Source of the DNA: JAAYYY01 sp964602995
GTDB lineage: Bacteria > Chloroflexota > Anaerolineae > Promineifilales > Promineifilaceae
Assembly: GCA_964602995.1 (NCBI GenBank)
Contig: CAZRTM010000042.1
Span: 1-31,652 of the forward strand
Length of the DNA: 31,652 bases
Direction of reading: 5' to 3'
Under the pieces are notes generated by a model that did no database searches, was not told where the DNA came from, and saw only the letters and a list, made by a program, of their open reading frames with translations. A program made the position numbers and the translations under genes. This document shows positions 14,743-22,337 of the stretch, one piece after another (the stretch's first letter is position 1; each line of letters opens with the position of its first letter).

Positions 14743-15501
14743 TCATCGATCATATCTTATCGACACCAGGCAAAGCCCTTGCGGTGGCGCTGTCGTGGCG
14801 GCTCTGTCACGATCACAAGCCTCAAGCGCAGCTACAAATTCACCAACTGTCCATTTACCTTCACCAACCACCTTCAGGCTACCCACGATGCTGCGCACCA
14901 TACGGTAGAGAAAAGCGTTGCCCTCAATGTAGAAAGAGAGCAATTTATTCTCCCGCTGCCACTCAGCTCGAAAAACCTCTCGCACAGTCTCGTGACCCTG
15001 CGGCGGCTGCCCAAACGTCGCGAAGTCGTGAACCCCAACCAGATAACTGGCCGCCTCATTCATCTTGCTGACGTCTAACGGCGTCTGAACGTGCCAGCTA
15101 TACAAGCGGTACAGTGGGCTTCGTTCTGGTGAATTGTAAAGGTTATAACGGTATGCACGCCGTCGCGCATCGTACCTGGGATGGAAGTCCGCTGCGGTCT
15201 CTTCCACCTTCAGCAACACAATGTCATCTGGTAAATATGAGTTGATGGCTCGTCTGAGGCTCTCGGCATCATGTCGCCAATCTAACTCAAAACTGATAAC
15301 CTGGCCGCTGGCATGCACACCACTATCTGTGCGCCCTGCCCCGGTAATTTCCACCGAGCGGGAGCAAACAAGGCTGATAGCGCGCTCAAGCTCGCTCTGG
15401 ATCGTCGGCTGAGAAGCTACCTGGCGTTGAAACCCATAATAGTGGGTTCCGTCGTACTCGACGACAGCCCGATAGCGACTGGCTGCGACCGCTTCACTCA
15501 G
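14743..15501 (-). CDS. truA: tRNA pseudouridine(38-40) synthase TruA, apparent CTG start
   Basis: TruA converts uridines 38-40 of the tRNA anticodon arm to pseudouridine. The catalytic aspartate is in AGRTDSGVHA (Asp59 counting from 15501). Homology begins well upstream of the first conventional start: the 49 codons before the GTG at 15354 encode YRAVVEYDGTHYYGFQRQ and QPTIQSELERA, both standard TruA N-terminal segments. Between the in-frame stop within rplQ and this homology there is no ATG, GTG or TTG. The only plausible initiator is CTG at 15501, which overlaps the rplQ stop as CTGA, nine bases after GAGGAG. The 252-residue length then fits the family. A sequencing error in an ATGA overlap is the alternative. 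It lies 23 nt before rplM. Confidence 0.9.
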   Translation of the reverse strand: MSEAVAASRYRAVVEYDGTHYYGFQRQVASQPTIQSELERAISLVCSRSVEITGAGRTDSGVHASGQVISFELDWRHDAESLRRAINSYLPDDIVLLKVEETAADFHPRYDARRRAYRYNLYNSPERSPLYRLYSWHVQTPLDVSKMNEAASYLVGVHDFATFGQPPQGHETVREVFRAEWQRENKLLSFYIEGNAFLYRMVRSIVGSLKVVGEGKWTVGEFVAALEACDRDRAATTAPPQGLCLVSIRYDR

Positions 15502-15926
15502 CCTTCGTTCTCCTCAACCAACATGATCATTGCCATCTTTGCCGCATCACCGGGCCGCTGACCCATCTTGATGATGCGCGTGTAACCACCGGGACGGTCC
15601 TTGAAGCGGGGCGCAACATCGTCAAAGAGCTTCTTGATAGCATCTACTTCGTTGCGTTTGCCATCTTCATCTTCAACAACACGTTTGCGCGCCATACGCT
15701 TCGCCGCCAGACGGCGGGCATGGACGGCAGCCACAGGATCATCCTTCGCCAAACCACGCTTGGCCAGGGTGATAACCCGTTCGGCCACCGGACGTAGCAT
15801 ACGCGCCTTGGCCTCTGTGGTAATAAGTCGCTCGTGGCAGATCAGATCGGCAATCATATTCCTGCGCAGTGCTTTGCGGTGTGCCGAATCTCGACCCAGC
15901 TTGCGACCACTTACTTTATGTCGCAT
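15498..15926 (-). CDS. rplQ: 50S ribosomal protein L17 (bL17)
   Basis: A 142-residue large-subunit protein near the exit tunnel. The N-terminal MRHKVSGRKLGRDSAHRKAL and the C-terminal GGYTRIIKMGQRPGDAA are diagnostic. It is longer than the usual length of about 120 because of a basic and acidic insertion in the middle (roughly residues 78-105) and a short acidic tail. It follows rpoA after 58 nt, as in the classic alpha operon. Its stop codon overlaps the inferred CTG start of truA, so truA translation is probably coupled to it. Confidence 0.98.
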   Translation of the reverse strand: MRHKVSGRKLGRDSAHRKALRRNMIADLICHERLITTEAKARMLRPVAERVITLAKRGLAKDDPVAAVHARRLAAKRMARKRVVEDEDGKRNEVDAIKKLFDDVAPRFKDRPGGYTRIIKMGQRPGDAAKMAMIMLVEENEG

Positions 15927-15984
15927 CGTAATTCCTCACTCATTTCAGTGCTATCTACTATACTGTTCGCTTATGCACCTACGC

Positions 15985-16947
15985 CTAAGCCCCATCCTCG
16001 CCGTTTTCGTCGTCGAGGAAACCCTTCACCTTCAGTTGCCGCTTCAGCTCTTCCAGCGACTTCTCGCCGAAATTGCGGATGGCCAGCATCGTTTCTTCGC
16101 CACGCTCCAGCATGTCCAGCATTTCACCCACCTTGGTGATGCCGGTGCGCTTCAGCGAATTGAAGACACGCACGCTAAGGTCCAGTTGCTCGATCGGTGT
16201 GTCGTAAATCTCGTTGGGAATCGCTTCTTCTTCTTCCTCTTCCTCAACGGGCATGAACGTCTCTTCGGTGATGCCGCCCAGCGGGCGCAGATATTGCACC
16301 ATAATCTGAGCTGCCTGCGCCAACGAATCTTCAGGGCGGATCGTTCCGTCCGTCCAGATCTCCATCACCACGCGGTCGTAGTCGGCCACCTGGCCCACGC
16401 GCGTCTTCTCAACCTCGTATCCAACGCGGCGAATAGGGCTGTAAATGGCATCAACTGGTAGTTCACCGATTGGTAGACGACCCCGCTCCTCGGCCGGAGA
16501 GTAGCCACGGCCAGATTCGACCGTCATCTCAACTTCAAGGAACGCATCGTCACTGTCAACGGTGAACAGGTAAAGATCAGGGTTAATCAATTCAACTTCC
16601 GGCGGCAAAATCAAGTCTGCGCCGGTCACCACACCCGCGCCATGAACTTCCAGGCGGATCCGGGCTGAATCGACGTCGTGCAACTTAAAGCGTAGCTGCT
16701 TAACGTGTAGAATAAGCTGCATCATGTCCTCGCGGACATGCGGAATCGGCGAGAACTCGTGGGGCACATCGGTGACACGAATAGACGTGACCGCAGCACC
16801 AGGCAGCGACGCAAGCAGCACACGGCGCAACGAATTGCCAATTGTTGTGCCATAACCCCGCTCCAGCGGCCCCACGATAAACCGCCCATATTCCTGTGTC
16901 ATCGCAGTACTTTCAATTTTTGGTAAAACCAGGTTACTGATAGCCAA
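15985..16947 (-). CDS. rpoA: DNA-directed RNA polymerase subunit alpha
   Basis: The 320-residue alpha subunit, which nucleates RNA polymerase assembly as a dimer. The N-terminal domain (about 1-235) includes FIVGPLERGYGTTIGNSLRR and the beta-contacting segments. The linker is very acidic (EEEEEEE near residue 240). The C-terminal domain (about 255-312) carries the helix-hairpin-helix-like FNSLKRTGITKVGEMLDM and KSLEELKRQLK, which bind UP elements and activators. The start is TTG at 16947, eight bases after GGGAGG; this gives the expected LPKIE near the N terminus, and the internal ATG 15 codons later would delete it. Confidence 0.98.
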   Translation of the reverse strand: MAISNLVLPKIESTAMTQEYGRFIVGPLERGYGTTIGNSLRRVLLASLPGAAVTSIRVTDVPHEFSPIPHVREDMMQLILHVKQLRFKLHDVDSARIRLEVHGAGVVTGADLILPPEVELINPDLYLFTVDSDDAFLEVEMTVESGRGYSPAEERGRLPIGELPVDAIYSPIRRVGYEVEKTRVGQVADYDRVVMEIWTDGTIRPEDSLAQAAQIMVQYLRPLGGITEETFMPVEEEEEEEAIPNEIYDTPIEQLDLSVRVFNSLKRTGITKVGEMLDMLERGEETMLAIRNFGEKSLEELKRQLKVKGFLDDENGEDGA

Positions 16948-16991
16948 CGCTATAACCTCCCATATTCGTGAAAACTTGAAACTGCCAGATA

Positions 16992-17630
16992 TTAGCGGGA
17001 GTAGTACTCGACGATGAGCTGCTCGTTCAGCGTTACGTCAATATCTTCACGCTCAGGCGCTTGCATGACCCTGGCCGACATATCACTGCCGTTCATCGAG
17101 AGCCAGCGAGGCACCTGGCGCTCATCCAGATTCTGCCGTCGATCTTTCCAATAGGTTCGCTGAAGGCTTTCACGACGGACAGAAACGACATCGCCCGGCT
17201 TCACAACAGCCGACGGAATGTCAGTCTTGCGCCCGTTCAGCATAATATGCCCGTGGTTCACTAATTGACGTGCCTGAGCGCGTGAGTCCGCCCACCCCAG
17301 TCGATAAATAACATTATCCAGCCGGGTTTCAAGCATTCGCAGCAAATTATGGCCCGTCAACCCCGGCTGCTGGTTTGCTTTCTCAAAATAGTTGCTGAAC
17401 TGACGCTCCAACACGCCATAAATACGGCGTGCCTTCTGCTTTTCACGTAACTGCAGCAGATAGTCAGATGCCCGCCCGCGCCGGAACTGCTTTTCACGTC
17501 CGTGCTGTCCTGGCGGATAAGAACGGCGCTCAATAGCGCACTTCGGGGTCATACAACGCGACCCCTTCAAAAACAGCTTCTCACCCTCACGGCGACAAAG
17601 CTTACATACTGGTCCTGTGTATCTTGCCAA
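16992..17630 (-). CDS. rpsD: 30S ribosomal protein S4 (uS4), zinc-finger form
   Basis: A 212-residue primary 16S-rRNA-binding protein, in many bacteria also a translational repressor of its own operon. The N terminus carries four cysteines (C9, C12, C26, C31), the zinc-containing version of S4. The S4 RNA-binding domain follows (LETRLDNVIYRLG, ARQLVNHGHI). The start is TTG at 17630, five bases after a strong GAGGAGG. It is preceded by 114 nt of AT-rich non-coding DNA, which separates it from rpsK and could be an S4-responsive leader; that is an inference from position. rpoA follows after 44 nt. Confidence 0.98.
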   Translation of the reverse strand: MARYTGPVCKLCRREGEKLFLKGSRCMTPKCAIERRSYPPGQHGREKQFRRGRASDYLLQLREKQKARRIYGVLERQFSNYFEKANQQPGLTGHNLLRMLETRLDNVIYRLGWADSRAQARQLVNHGHIMLNGRKTDIPSAVVKPGDVVSVRRESLQRTYWKDRRQNLDERQVPRWLSMNGSDMSARVMQAPEREDIDVTLNEQLIVEYYSR

Positions 17631-17744
17631 CTTAACCTCCTCGGTTTCCAGATTTCATCAAGAGGTTTACAGGCTTGGCGACCCTTCATCCCTCTCTCTT
17701 GCTGATATTATTAAAAATTAGAAAGTTACTTATTACTATTACAC

Positions 17745-18131
17745 TTACACCCGGCGTTTCTTCGGCGGGCGACAACCATTGTGCGGTACCGGTGTGGCAT
17801 CGGCAATGGAGGTGACCTTTAGCCCCGAGGCCTGCAACGAGCGAATAGCTGCTTCACGGCCTGGTCCCGGCCCTTTCACTACCACATCCAGCTCCTGCAT
17901 ACCATGTTCCTGCGCCTGTCGCGCAGCATTCTGTGCAGCCAGACGAGCAGCATAGGGCGTGCTCTTACGCGATCCCTTGAAGCCAGACGTTCCGGCGCTG
18001 GCCCAGCAGACCGTGTTGCCCTGCTTGTCGGTGATGGTCACTATCGTGTTATTGAACGTCGCATGGATAAACGCCATCCCTTCCGGCACCATGCGCGTAA
18101 TTTTTCTGCGCTGTTGACGTCTCCGTCCCAT
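17745..18131 (-). CDS. rpsK: 30S ribosomal protein S11 (uS11)
   Basis: A 128-residue protein of the 30S platform. Landmarks are IHATFNNTIVTITDKQGN, GSRKSTPYAA, VKGPGPGREAAIRSL, DATPVPHNGCRPPKKRRV. The start at 18131 is preceded by AGGAGAG three bases upstream; an in-frame start 15 codons earlier lies in the repeat-rich spacer and is not credible. The 106-nt gap to rpsM contains iterated GTATCAGGT units and a hairpin. Confidence 0.98.
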   Translation of the reverse strand: MGRRRQQRRKITRMVPEGMAFIHATFNNTIVTITDKQGNTVCWASAGTSGFKGSRKSTPYAARLAAQNAARQAQEHGMQELDVVVKGPGPGREAAIRSLQASGLKVTSIADATPVPHNGCRPPKKRRV

Positions 18132-18237
18132 AGTCTCTCCTAAATACGTATCAGGTGTATATGTATGAGGTGTCAAGTATCAGGTATTGCAGGACTGCTC
18201 TCATACCTGACACGTGGCACTTATCAATGTGACACTC
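18132..18237. repeat. rpsM-rpsK spacer with short iterons and a hairpin
   Basis: Three near-identical nonamers (GTATCAGGT at 18148, GTATGAGGT at 18163, GTATCAGGT at 18177) have a period of 14-15 nt. The last one overlaps a perfect 8-bp stem TCAGGTAT (18180-18187) with ATACCTGA (18203-18210). A competing stem GTGTCA (18170-18175) with TGACAC (18208-18213) is also possible. The minus strand contains a perfect -35-like TTGACA (18176-18171) but no good -10. Confidence 0.55.
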
Positions 18238-18624
18238 TTACTTCTTCGCACCACGGCGGCGGCCACGCCCGGCAACCGTCTTCTTCGGGCCTTTGCGCGT
18301 GCGAGCATTCGTGCGCGTCCGCTGGCCACGCACCGGCAAACCACGACGATGGCGCAGACCACGATAGCACCCGATCTCCGTCAGGCGCTTAATGTTCATG
18401 GCCACCTCACGACGCAGATCACCCTCGACCGTGTAATCGCGGTCAATGATCTCGCGCAGGCGAGTCACCTCAGCATCGGTCAGATCCCGTACGCGCGTCA
18501 TGGGATCAATGTCTGCCTGATCCAGAATTTCCTGGCTGCGGCTGCGCCCAATGCCGTAGATGTAAGTGAGTGCCACTTCCACCTGCTTATTACGAGGAAT
18601 ATCAATACCTGCAATACGTGCCAT
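18238..18624 (-). CDS. rpsM: 30S ribosomal protein S13 (uS13)
   Basis: A 128-residue protein of the 30S head that contacts 50S bridge B1 and the P-site tRNA. The N terminus MARIAGIDIPRNKQVEVAL, the helix-hairpin-helix IYGIGRSRSQEIL and the basic tail GLPVRGQRTRTNARTRKGP are diagnostic. It starts with ATG 11 nt after rpmJ, the standard order at the head of the alpha operon. Confidence 0.98.
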   Translation of the reverse strand: MARIAGIDIPRNKQVEVALTYIYGIGRSRSQEILDQADIDPMTRVRDLTDAEVTRLREIIDRDYTVEGDLRREVAMNIKRLTEIGCYRGLRHRRGLPVRGQRTRTNARTRKGPKKTVAGRGRRRGAKK

Positions 18625-18635
18625 AACTACCTCTC

Positions 18636-18749
18636 CTATCCCTGGCGCTGCTTGTGATTCGGATTCTCACAAATCACGCGCACAACTCCTTTGCGCCGAA
18701 CAATTTTGCACTTTGGACAACGCTTCTTGACTGAAGATGATACCTTCAT
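18636..18749 (-). CDS. rpmJ: 50S ribosomal protein L36 (bL36), zinc-ribbon form
   Basis: A 37-residue protein, the smallest of the large subunit. It begins MKVSSSVKKRCPKCK and ends NPNHKQRQG. The zinc ligands C11, C14, C27 and H32 are all present, so this is the zinc-binding (C+) type. The ATG at 18749 has GAGGTG five bases upstream. It lies between map and rpsM, the usual place, but infA, which normally separates map from rpmJ, is absent. Confidence 0.95.
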   Translation of the reverse strand: MKVSSSVKKRCPKCKIVRRKGVVRVICENPNHKQRQG

Positions 18750-18771
18750 CTCTCACACCTCACACACTAAA

Positions 18772-18820
18772 CAGACGAGTCGCGATCTGCGGCTCAATTT
18801 TTGCCGCTCGCGCTCGTCTG
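18772..18820 (-). promoter_or_regulatory. Large imperfect hairpin between map and rpmJ
   Basis: On the minus strand CAGACGAG, CGCGA and GCGGC form one arm (18820-18801) and pair with GCCGC, TCGCG and CTCGTCTG (18794-18772). There are bulges of one and three bases and a 9-nt AT-rich loop, giving about 18 pairs. It fills most of the 78 nt between map and rpmJ. Since the genes downstream form the alpha operon, it may be a leader element or an RNA processing site. It lacks a proper T-run, so it is a poor terminator. Confidence 0.6.
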
Positions 18821-18827
18821 CTCTTGT

Positions 18828-19592
18828 TCACAATAACGTTAAGATTTCCGGACCGCTGTCGGTCACGGCGATGGTATGCTCACAGTGAGCCGTTAGTTTG
18901 CCATCTTTTGCCACAACTGTCCAGCCATCCGGAAGGGTTATTACATCCTTCTTACCTTGAAGCACCATAGGCTCAATGGCAAACGTCATGCCGGCGCGCA
19001 GCTTAGGCCCGCGGTTGGGTCGCCCATAATTTGGGATGTGCGGATCCTCGTGCATCGTGCGGCCCACACCGTGTCCACCATATCCACGTACCACGTTATA
19101 CCCTTCGCCTTCCACATACTGCTGGATCGCGGCTGAAATGTCACCGATGCGATTTCCCACAACGGAGGTCTCAATGCCGATTTCCAGCGCTTTGTTGGCC
19201 ACTTCAATCAACCGTGTTACTTCCTCATCAACGCGCCCGATGCCCATGCTAAAGGCGGCGTCGCCAATGTAACCCTGATAGAGGCTGCCACAATCTACAG
19301 TCAAGAGGTCGCCCTCTTCCAAACGGCGCGAGCCTGGAATTCCGTGTACCAGCTCTTCATTGACACAGACGGTGATGGATCCTGGAAAAGGCGGTTCGCC
19401 GTTGTGAAACGTATAACCCTTAAAGACAGGTTCAGCGCCATGCTGCTGCAGAATGCGTTCGGCCATCGAATCCAGCTCGGCCGTCGTCACTCCCGGTCTG
19501 GCCATTTCGCGAATGGCATCCAGGACCCGGGCTGTGATGCGCCCAGCTTCGCGCATCAGCTCAATTTCCGACCGCGACTTCAGGATAATCAT
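18828..19592 (-). CDS. map: Methionine aminopeptidase, type I
   Basis: Removes the initiator methionine from nascent proteins. The 254-residue length is typical of bacterial type Ia. The five metal ligands are present: D100 (LTVDCGS), D111 (GYIGDAAFS), H174 (GGHGVGR), E207 (FAIEPM) and E238 (AHCEHT). The substrate-side His83 is in LVHGIPG. Its ATG overlaps the adk stop by one base (TAATG), so translation of the two is coupled, as expected for the secY-adk-map segment. Confidence 0.98.
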   Translation of the reverse strand: MIILKSRSEIELMREAGRITARVLDAIREMARPGVTTAELDSMAERILQQHGAEPVFKGYTFHNGEPPFPGSITVCVNEELVHGIPGSRRLEEGDLLTVDCGSLYQGYIGDAAFSMGIGRVDEEVTRLIEVANKALEIGIETSVVGNRIGDISAAIQQYVEGEGYNVVRGYGGHGVGRTMHEDPHIPNYGRPNRGPKLRAGMTFAIEPMVLQGKKDVITLPDGWTVVAKDGKLTAHCEHTIAVTDSGPEILTLL

Positions 19593-20245
19593 TACGCTTC
19601 TGTGATCACCTGTGAGAGATCCCGATAGACTTCTTCGATTGACTGCTCACCGTCAATCTCCACCAGCAATCCCTTGTCGTGGTAATAATCAAGCAATGGC
19701 GCCGTCTGCTCAAAGTACACTTCAATGCGCCGGCGCTGGGTTTCTTCCGTGTCGTCGTCGCGCTGGTAAAGTTCACCACCATCGACGTCGCACACGCCCG
19801 GTTGCTCAGGCGGATTGAACAGCACGTGATAGACCCGCCCACAGATGGGGCACGTCCAACGGCCAGAAAGACGCTTCAACAGCAGGTCGCGGTCCACGTG
19901 AATGTAAGGAACCACATTCACGCGTTCACCACTTTCCGCGAGCAGTTCCTCCAGCGCTTCGGCCTGGGCGATGGTGCGCGGAAAGCCATCAAAGATGGCC
20001 CCGTTGGCCGTATCCGGCCGCGAGAGGCGCTCACGCACCATTCCAACCGTCACTTCATCTGGAACCAGCTCGCCCTGGTCCATGTACCGCTTGGCCAACT
20101 GGCCCAGCTCAGTCTCGTTCTTAAGGTTCTCGCGGAATAAGTCTCCGGTCGATATCTGCGGTAACCCGAGCTCTTCCTGCAGTTTCTTGGCCTGGGTGCC
20201 TTTGCCGGCGCCCGGACCACCCATCAGTACAACGTAGGTTGCCAT
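19592..20245 (-). CDS. adk: Adenylate kinase, zinc-LID form
   Basis: Interconverts ATP plus AMP and two ADP. The P-loop GGPGAGKGT is at residues 9-17, the AMP-binding FDGFPRT at 85-91 and the long LID domain at about 127-165. The LID carries C132, C135, C152 and D155, matching the zinc site of Gram-positive and thermophile enzymes. The 217-residue length is normal for the long form. It lies 12 nt after secY and overlaps map by one base. Confidence 0.98.
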   Translation of the reverse strand: MATYVVLMGGPGAGKGTQAKKLQEELGLPQISTGDLFRENLKNETELGQLAKRYMDQGELVPDEVTVGMVRERLSRPDTANGAIFDGFPRTIAQAEALEELLAESGERVNVVPYIHVDRDLLLKRLSGRWTCPICGRVYHVLFNPPEQPGVCDVDGGELYQRDDDTEETQRRRIEVYFEQTAPLLDYYHDKGLLVEIDGEQSIEEVYRDLSQVITEA

Positions 20246-20257
20246 GCAAACTTGACC

Positions 20258-21616
20258 TTACCCAATAAATCCTTCGTAATGACGCATCAACAACTGAGCT
20301 TCGAGCTGGCGCATGGTGTCGATGACCACACCGACGACAATGATCAGCCCCGCACCATCAACCACCACAGCACTCTGTTGTAGTTCCGGGATCTGCAATA
20401 GCGACCCGATCAGCTGCATGATGCCCGGCAAGATAGCCACGATTCCCAGGAAGATAGCGCCGACCAACGTAATCCGGCGCACGACCGACATGATATACGA
20501 CTCAGTCCGCCGTCCAGGCCGGATACCTGGGATAAAACCACCCTGCCGCTGCAATGTCTGTGCCAGGTTCTGTTGCTGCACCATCACGTCTGTGTAGAAG
20601 AAGGTAAAGCCCACAACCAGCAGGAAGTAAAAGAACCAGTAGAAGAATGTGTTTGCTTCGCCGAACGTTGTACTAATCCAGGTGGCGATCCTTGAAACAA
20701 AACTGGTGCTTCCAGGGTTCACAAAGAACTGCGCAATCAGCGCCGGGAAAATGAGCAGTGACTGGGCAAAGATAATCGGGATCATGCCTGCCGTATTCAC
20801 CTTGAGGGGAATATGGGTACTCTGACCCTGATAGACCTTCCGGCCACGCACACGACGCCCATACTGCACCGGCAGCCTGCGCTGCCCTTCCTGCACCACC
20901 ACAATCACCAGCACAGTGGCCAGAGTCAGGATGAGAAAAGCAATAATCGTAAAGATACGCGCTGTCTCATCGACTCCGGGAGCAAACAACTGCACCAGGT
21001 TCTCCGGAATGCCAGCAATGATACCGCTGAAGATAATCAGCGATACACCCTGGCCAATGCCTTCTTCCGTGATCTGCTCACCCAGCCAGATGGCAAACAT
21101 CGTACCACCCGTCATCGCCAGCAACGTCGTCAGCGTCGGCAGAATATGGGAAGCAGGTGTGAAGCCGAAGAAAGGCATGATCTGTTCCAGCCCACCCAGG
21201 CTGAAACCGATCAGACGAATCTGGCCGACAGCCTGCAATAGCGCCAGAGGCACAGTCATATAGTACGTAATCTTATTGAGCCGGTTACGCCCCTGCTCAC
21301 CTTCAGAAGCCATCTCTTCCAGTTGTGGAATGATGGGCGTCAGCAGCTGGATAATAATGGACGCCGTAATGTATGGATAAACGCCCATCGCCATCACCGA
21401 GAAGTTGCGGACAGCGCCTCCCGACAGCAAGTCAAGCATGTCGATGAAGCGGTTACCCGCCCCCGCACCGGTGGTGAAAGCCAGCCACGCCTGAAGATTC
21501 ACACCGGGAACTGGAATATTGGCCACCAGCCGATAAATCACCAGCATGAAGACCGTAAACAAAATTCGCCGGCGCAGATCGGGCAAAGCGAAGGCGTTGC
21601 GTAATGACTCGATCAT
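20258..21616 (-). CDS. secY: Protein translocase subunit SecY
   Basis: The central channel of the Sec translocon in the cytoplasmic membrane. The 452-residue protein has ten predicted membrane helices, the plug-region start FAL-DLRRRILFTVFMLVIYRL near the N terminus, the segment YPYITASIIIQLLTPIIPQ, and the cytoplasmic QQNLAQTLQRQGGFIPGIRPG loop that contacts SecA and the ribosome. It starts with ATG at 21616. An 81-nt spacer with weak inverted repeats separates it from rplO. The rplO-secY-adk-map order is the conserved end of the spc operon. Confidence 0.98.
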   Translation of the reverse strand: MIESLRNAFALPDLRRRILFTVFMLVIYRLVANIPVPGVNLQAWLAFTTGAGAGNRFIDMLDLLSGGAVRNFSVMAMGVYPYITASIIIQLLTPIIPQLEEMASEGEQGRNRLNKITYYMTVPLALLQAVGQIRLIGFSLGGLEQIMPFFGFTPASHILPTLTTLLAMTGGTMFAIWLGEQITEEGIGQGVSLIIFSGIIAGIPENLVQLFAPGVDETARIFTIIAFLILTLATVLVIVVVQEGQRRLPVQYGRRVRGRKVYQGQSTHIPLKVNTAGMIPIIFAQSLLIFPALIAQFFVNPGSTSFVSRIATWISTTFGEANTFFYWFFYFLLVVGFTFFYTDVMVQQQNLAQTLQRQGGFIPGIRPGRRTESYIMSVVRRITLVGAIFLGIVAILPGIMQLIGSLLQIPELQQSAVVVDGAGLIIVVGVVIDTMRQLEAQLLMRHYEGFIG

Positions 21617-21697
21617 AAAAGTTCCTCGTTCATTAACTGTCTTTAAGCAGTCCCTGGCGCCAGAACCAGGTTATTTCTCCGGCGCCTGTCGCAGGGC

Positions 21698-22150
21698 TTA
21701 CTCCAGCGGCAGAATCTCAACGCTGCCGCCAGCCTTCTCAATTTTCTCCTTGGCGGATTTCGAGAAGCGATGGGCCTTAATGTTCAGCGCTACATCCAGA
21801 CTGCCGTCGCCCAGAATGACGAGCGGCTTTTCTGCTTCCTTGATCAGACCCACAATAGCCAGCACGACCGGATCAACATCGGTGCCTTCTTCAAAGCCTG
21901 CCAGATCGCCAACGTTCACCGGCTGGTAAAAGATCTTCCTCGGGTTAGTAAAACCACGCTTATAGGGTAAGCGCCGCACGAGGGGCAACTGACCACCCTC
22001 AAAATAGGGGCCTTTACCGCCACCGCTCCGAGCGCCCTGTCCCTTGGTGCCGCGGCCGGCCGTCTTGCCATGACCAGACCCGGTGCCACGACCCACTCGC
22101 TTCCGCTGCTTTTTGGACCCCTGGTCCGGACGCAGATCGTTTAACTTCAT
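21698..22150 (-). CDS. rplO: 50S ribosomal protein L15 (uL15)
   Basis: A 150-residue protein of the 50S subunit. The N terminus is MKLNDLRPDQGSKKQRKRVG followed by the glycine- and arginine-rich extension GTGSGHGKTAGRGTKGQGAR that threads into 23S rRNA, and then the globular domain. Its ATG is separated from the rpmD stop by a single base. Confidence 0.98.
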   Translation of the reverse strand: MKLNDLRPDQGSKKQRKRVGRGTGSGHGKTAGRGTKGQGARSGGGKGPYFEGGQLPLVRRLPYKRGFTNPRKIFYQPVNVGDLAGFEEGTDVDPVVLAIVGLIKEAEKPLVILGDGSLDVALNIKAHRFSKSAKEKIEKAGGSVEILPLE

Positions 22151-22151
22151 C

Positions 22152-22337
22152 TTATTCTTCCTCTTCGACTTCCACTAAATGAACAACTTTGTTAATCATG
22201 CCCCGAATCACGGGCGAATCGTCATGCTCTACCGTCTGATAGAGCTTGTGCAGGCCGAGGGCCTCAATTGTGCCCTTCTGCCGTTTGTTATATCCGATTG
22301 CGCTTTTCACGTAAGTAATTCGCAACTTCTTAGCCAT
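22152..22337 (-). CDS. rpmD: 50S ribosomal protein L30 (uL30)
   Basis: A 61-residue large-subunit protein with KLRITYVKSAIGYNKRQKG and LGLHKLYQTVEHDDSPVIRG and a short acidic tail. The start ATG at 22337 lies inside the last codons of rpsE (8-nt overlap), with GGAG just upstream in the rpsE coding sequence; an in-frame start ten codons earlier does not belong to the family. The overlap implies coupled translation. Confidence 0.96.
   Translation of the reverse strand: MAKKLRITYVKSAIGYNKRQKGTIEALGLHKLYQTVEHDDSPVIRGMINKVVHLVEVEEEE

Noticed and set aside
18154..18176. Internal promoter for rpsK (TTGACA on the minus strand)
   Set aside because: The -35 is perfect but no hexamer at 16-18 bp resembles TATAAT, so I do not call it.
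18148..18185. Possible mini-CRISPR array in the rpsM-rpsK spacer
   Set aside because: The repeats are only nine bases with 5-6-nt spacers and no cas genes are near; far too short for CRISPR.
21617..21697. Weak inverted repeats (GGCGCC, CCCTG/CAGGG) between rplO and secY
   Set aside because: Pairing is short and interrupted, and there is no T-run; I see no support for a terminator or promoter here.
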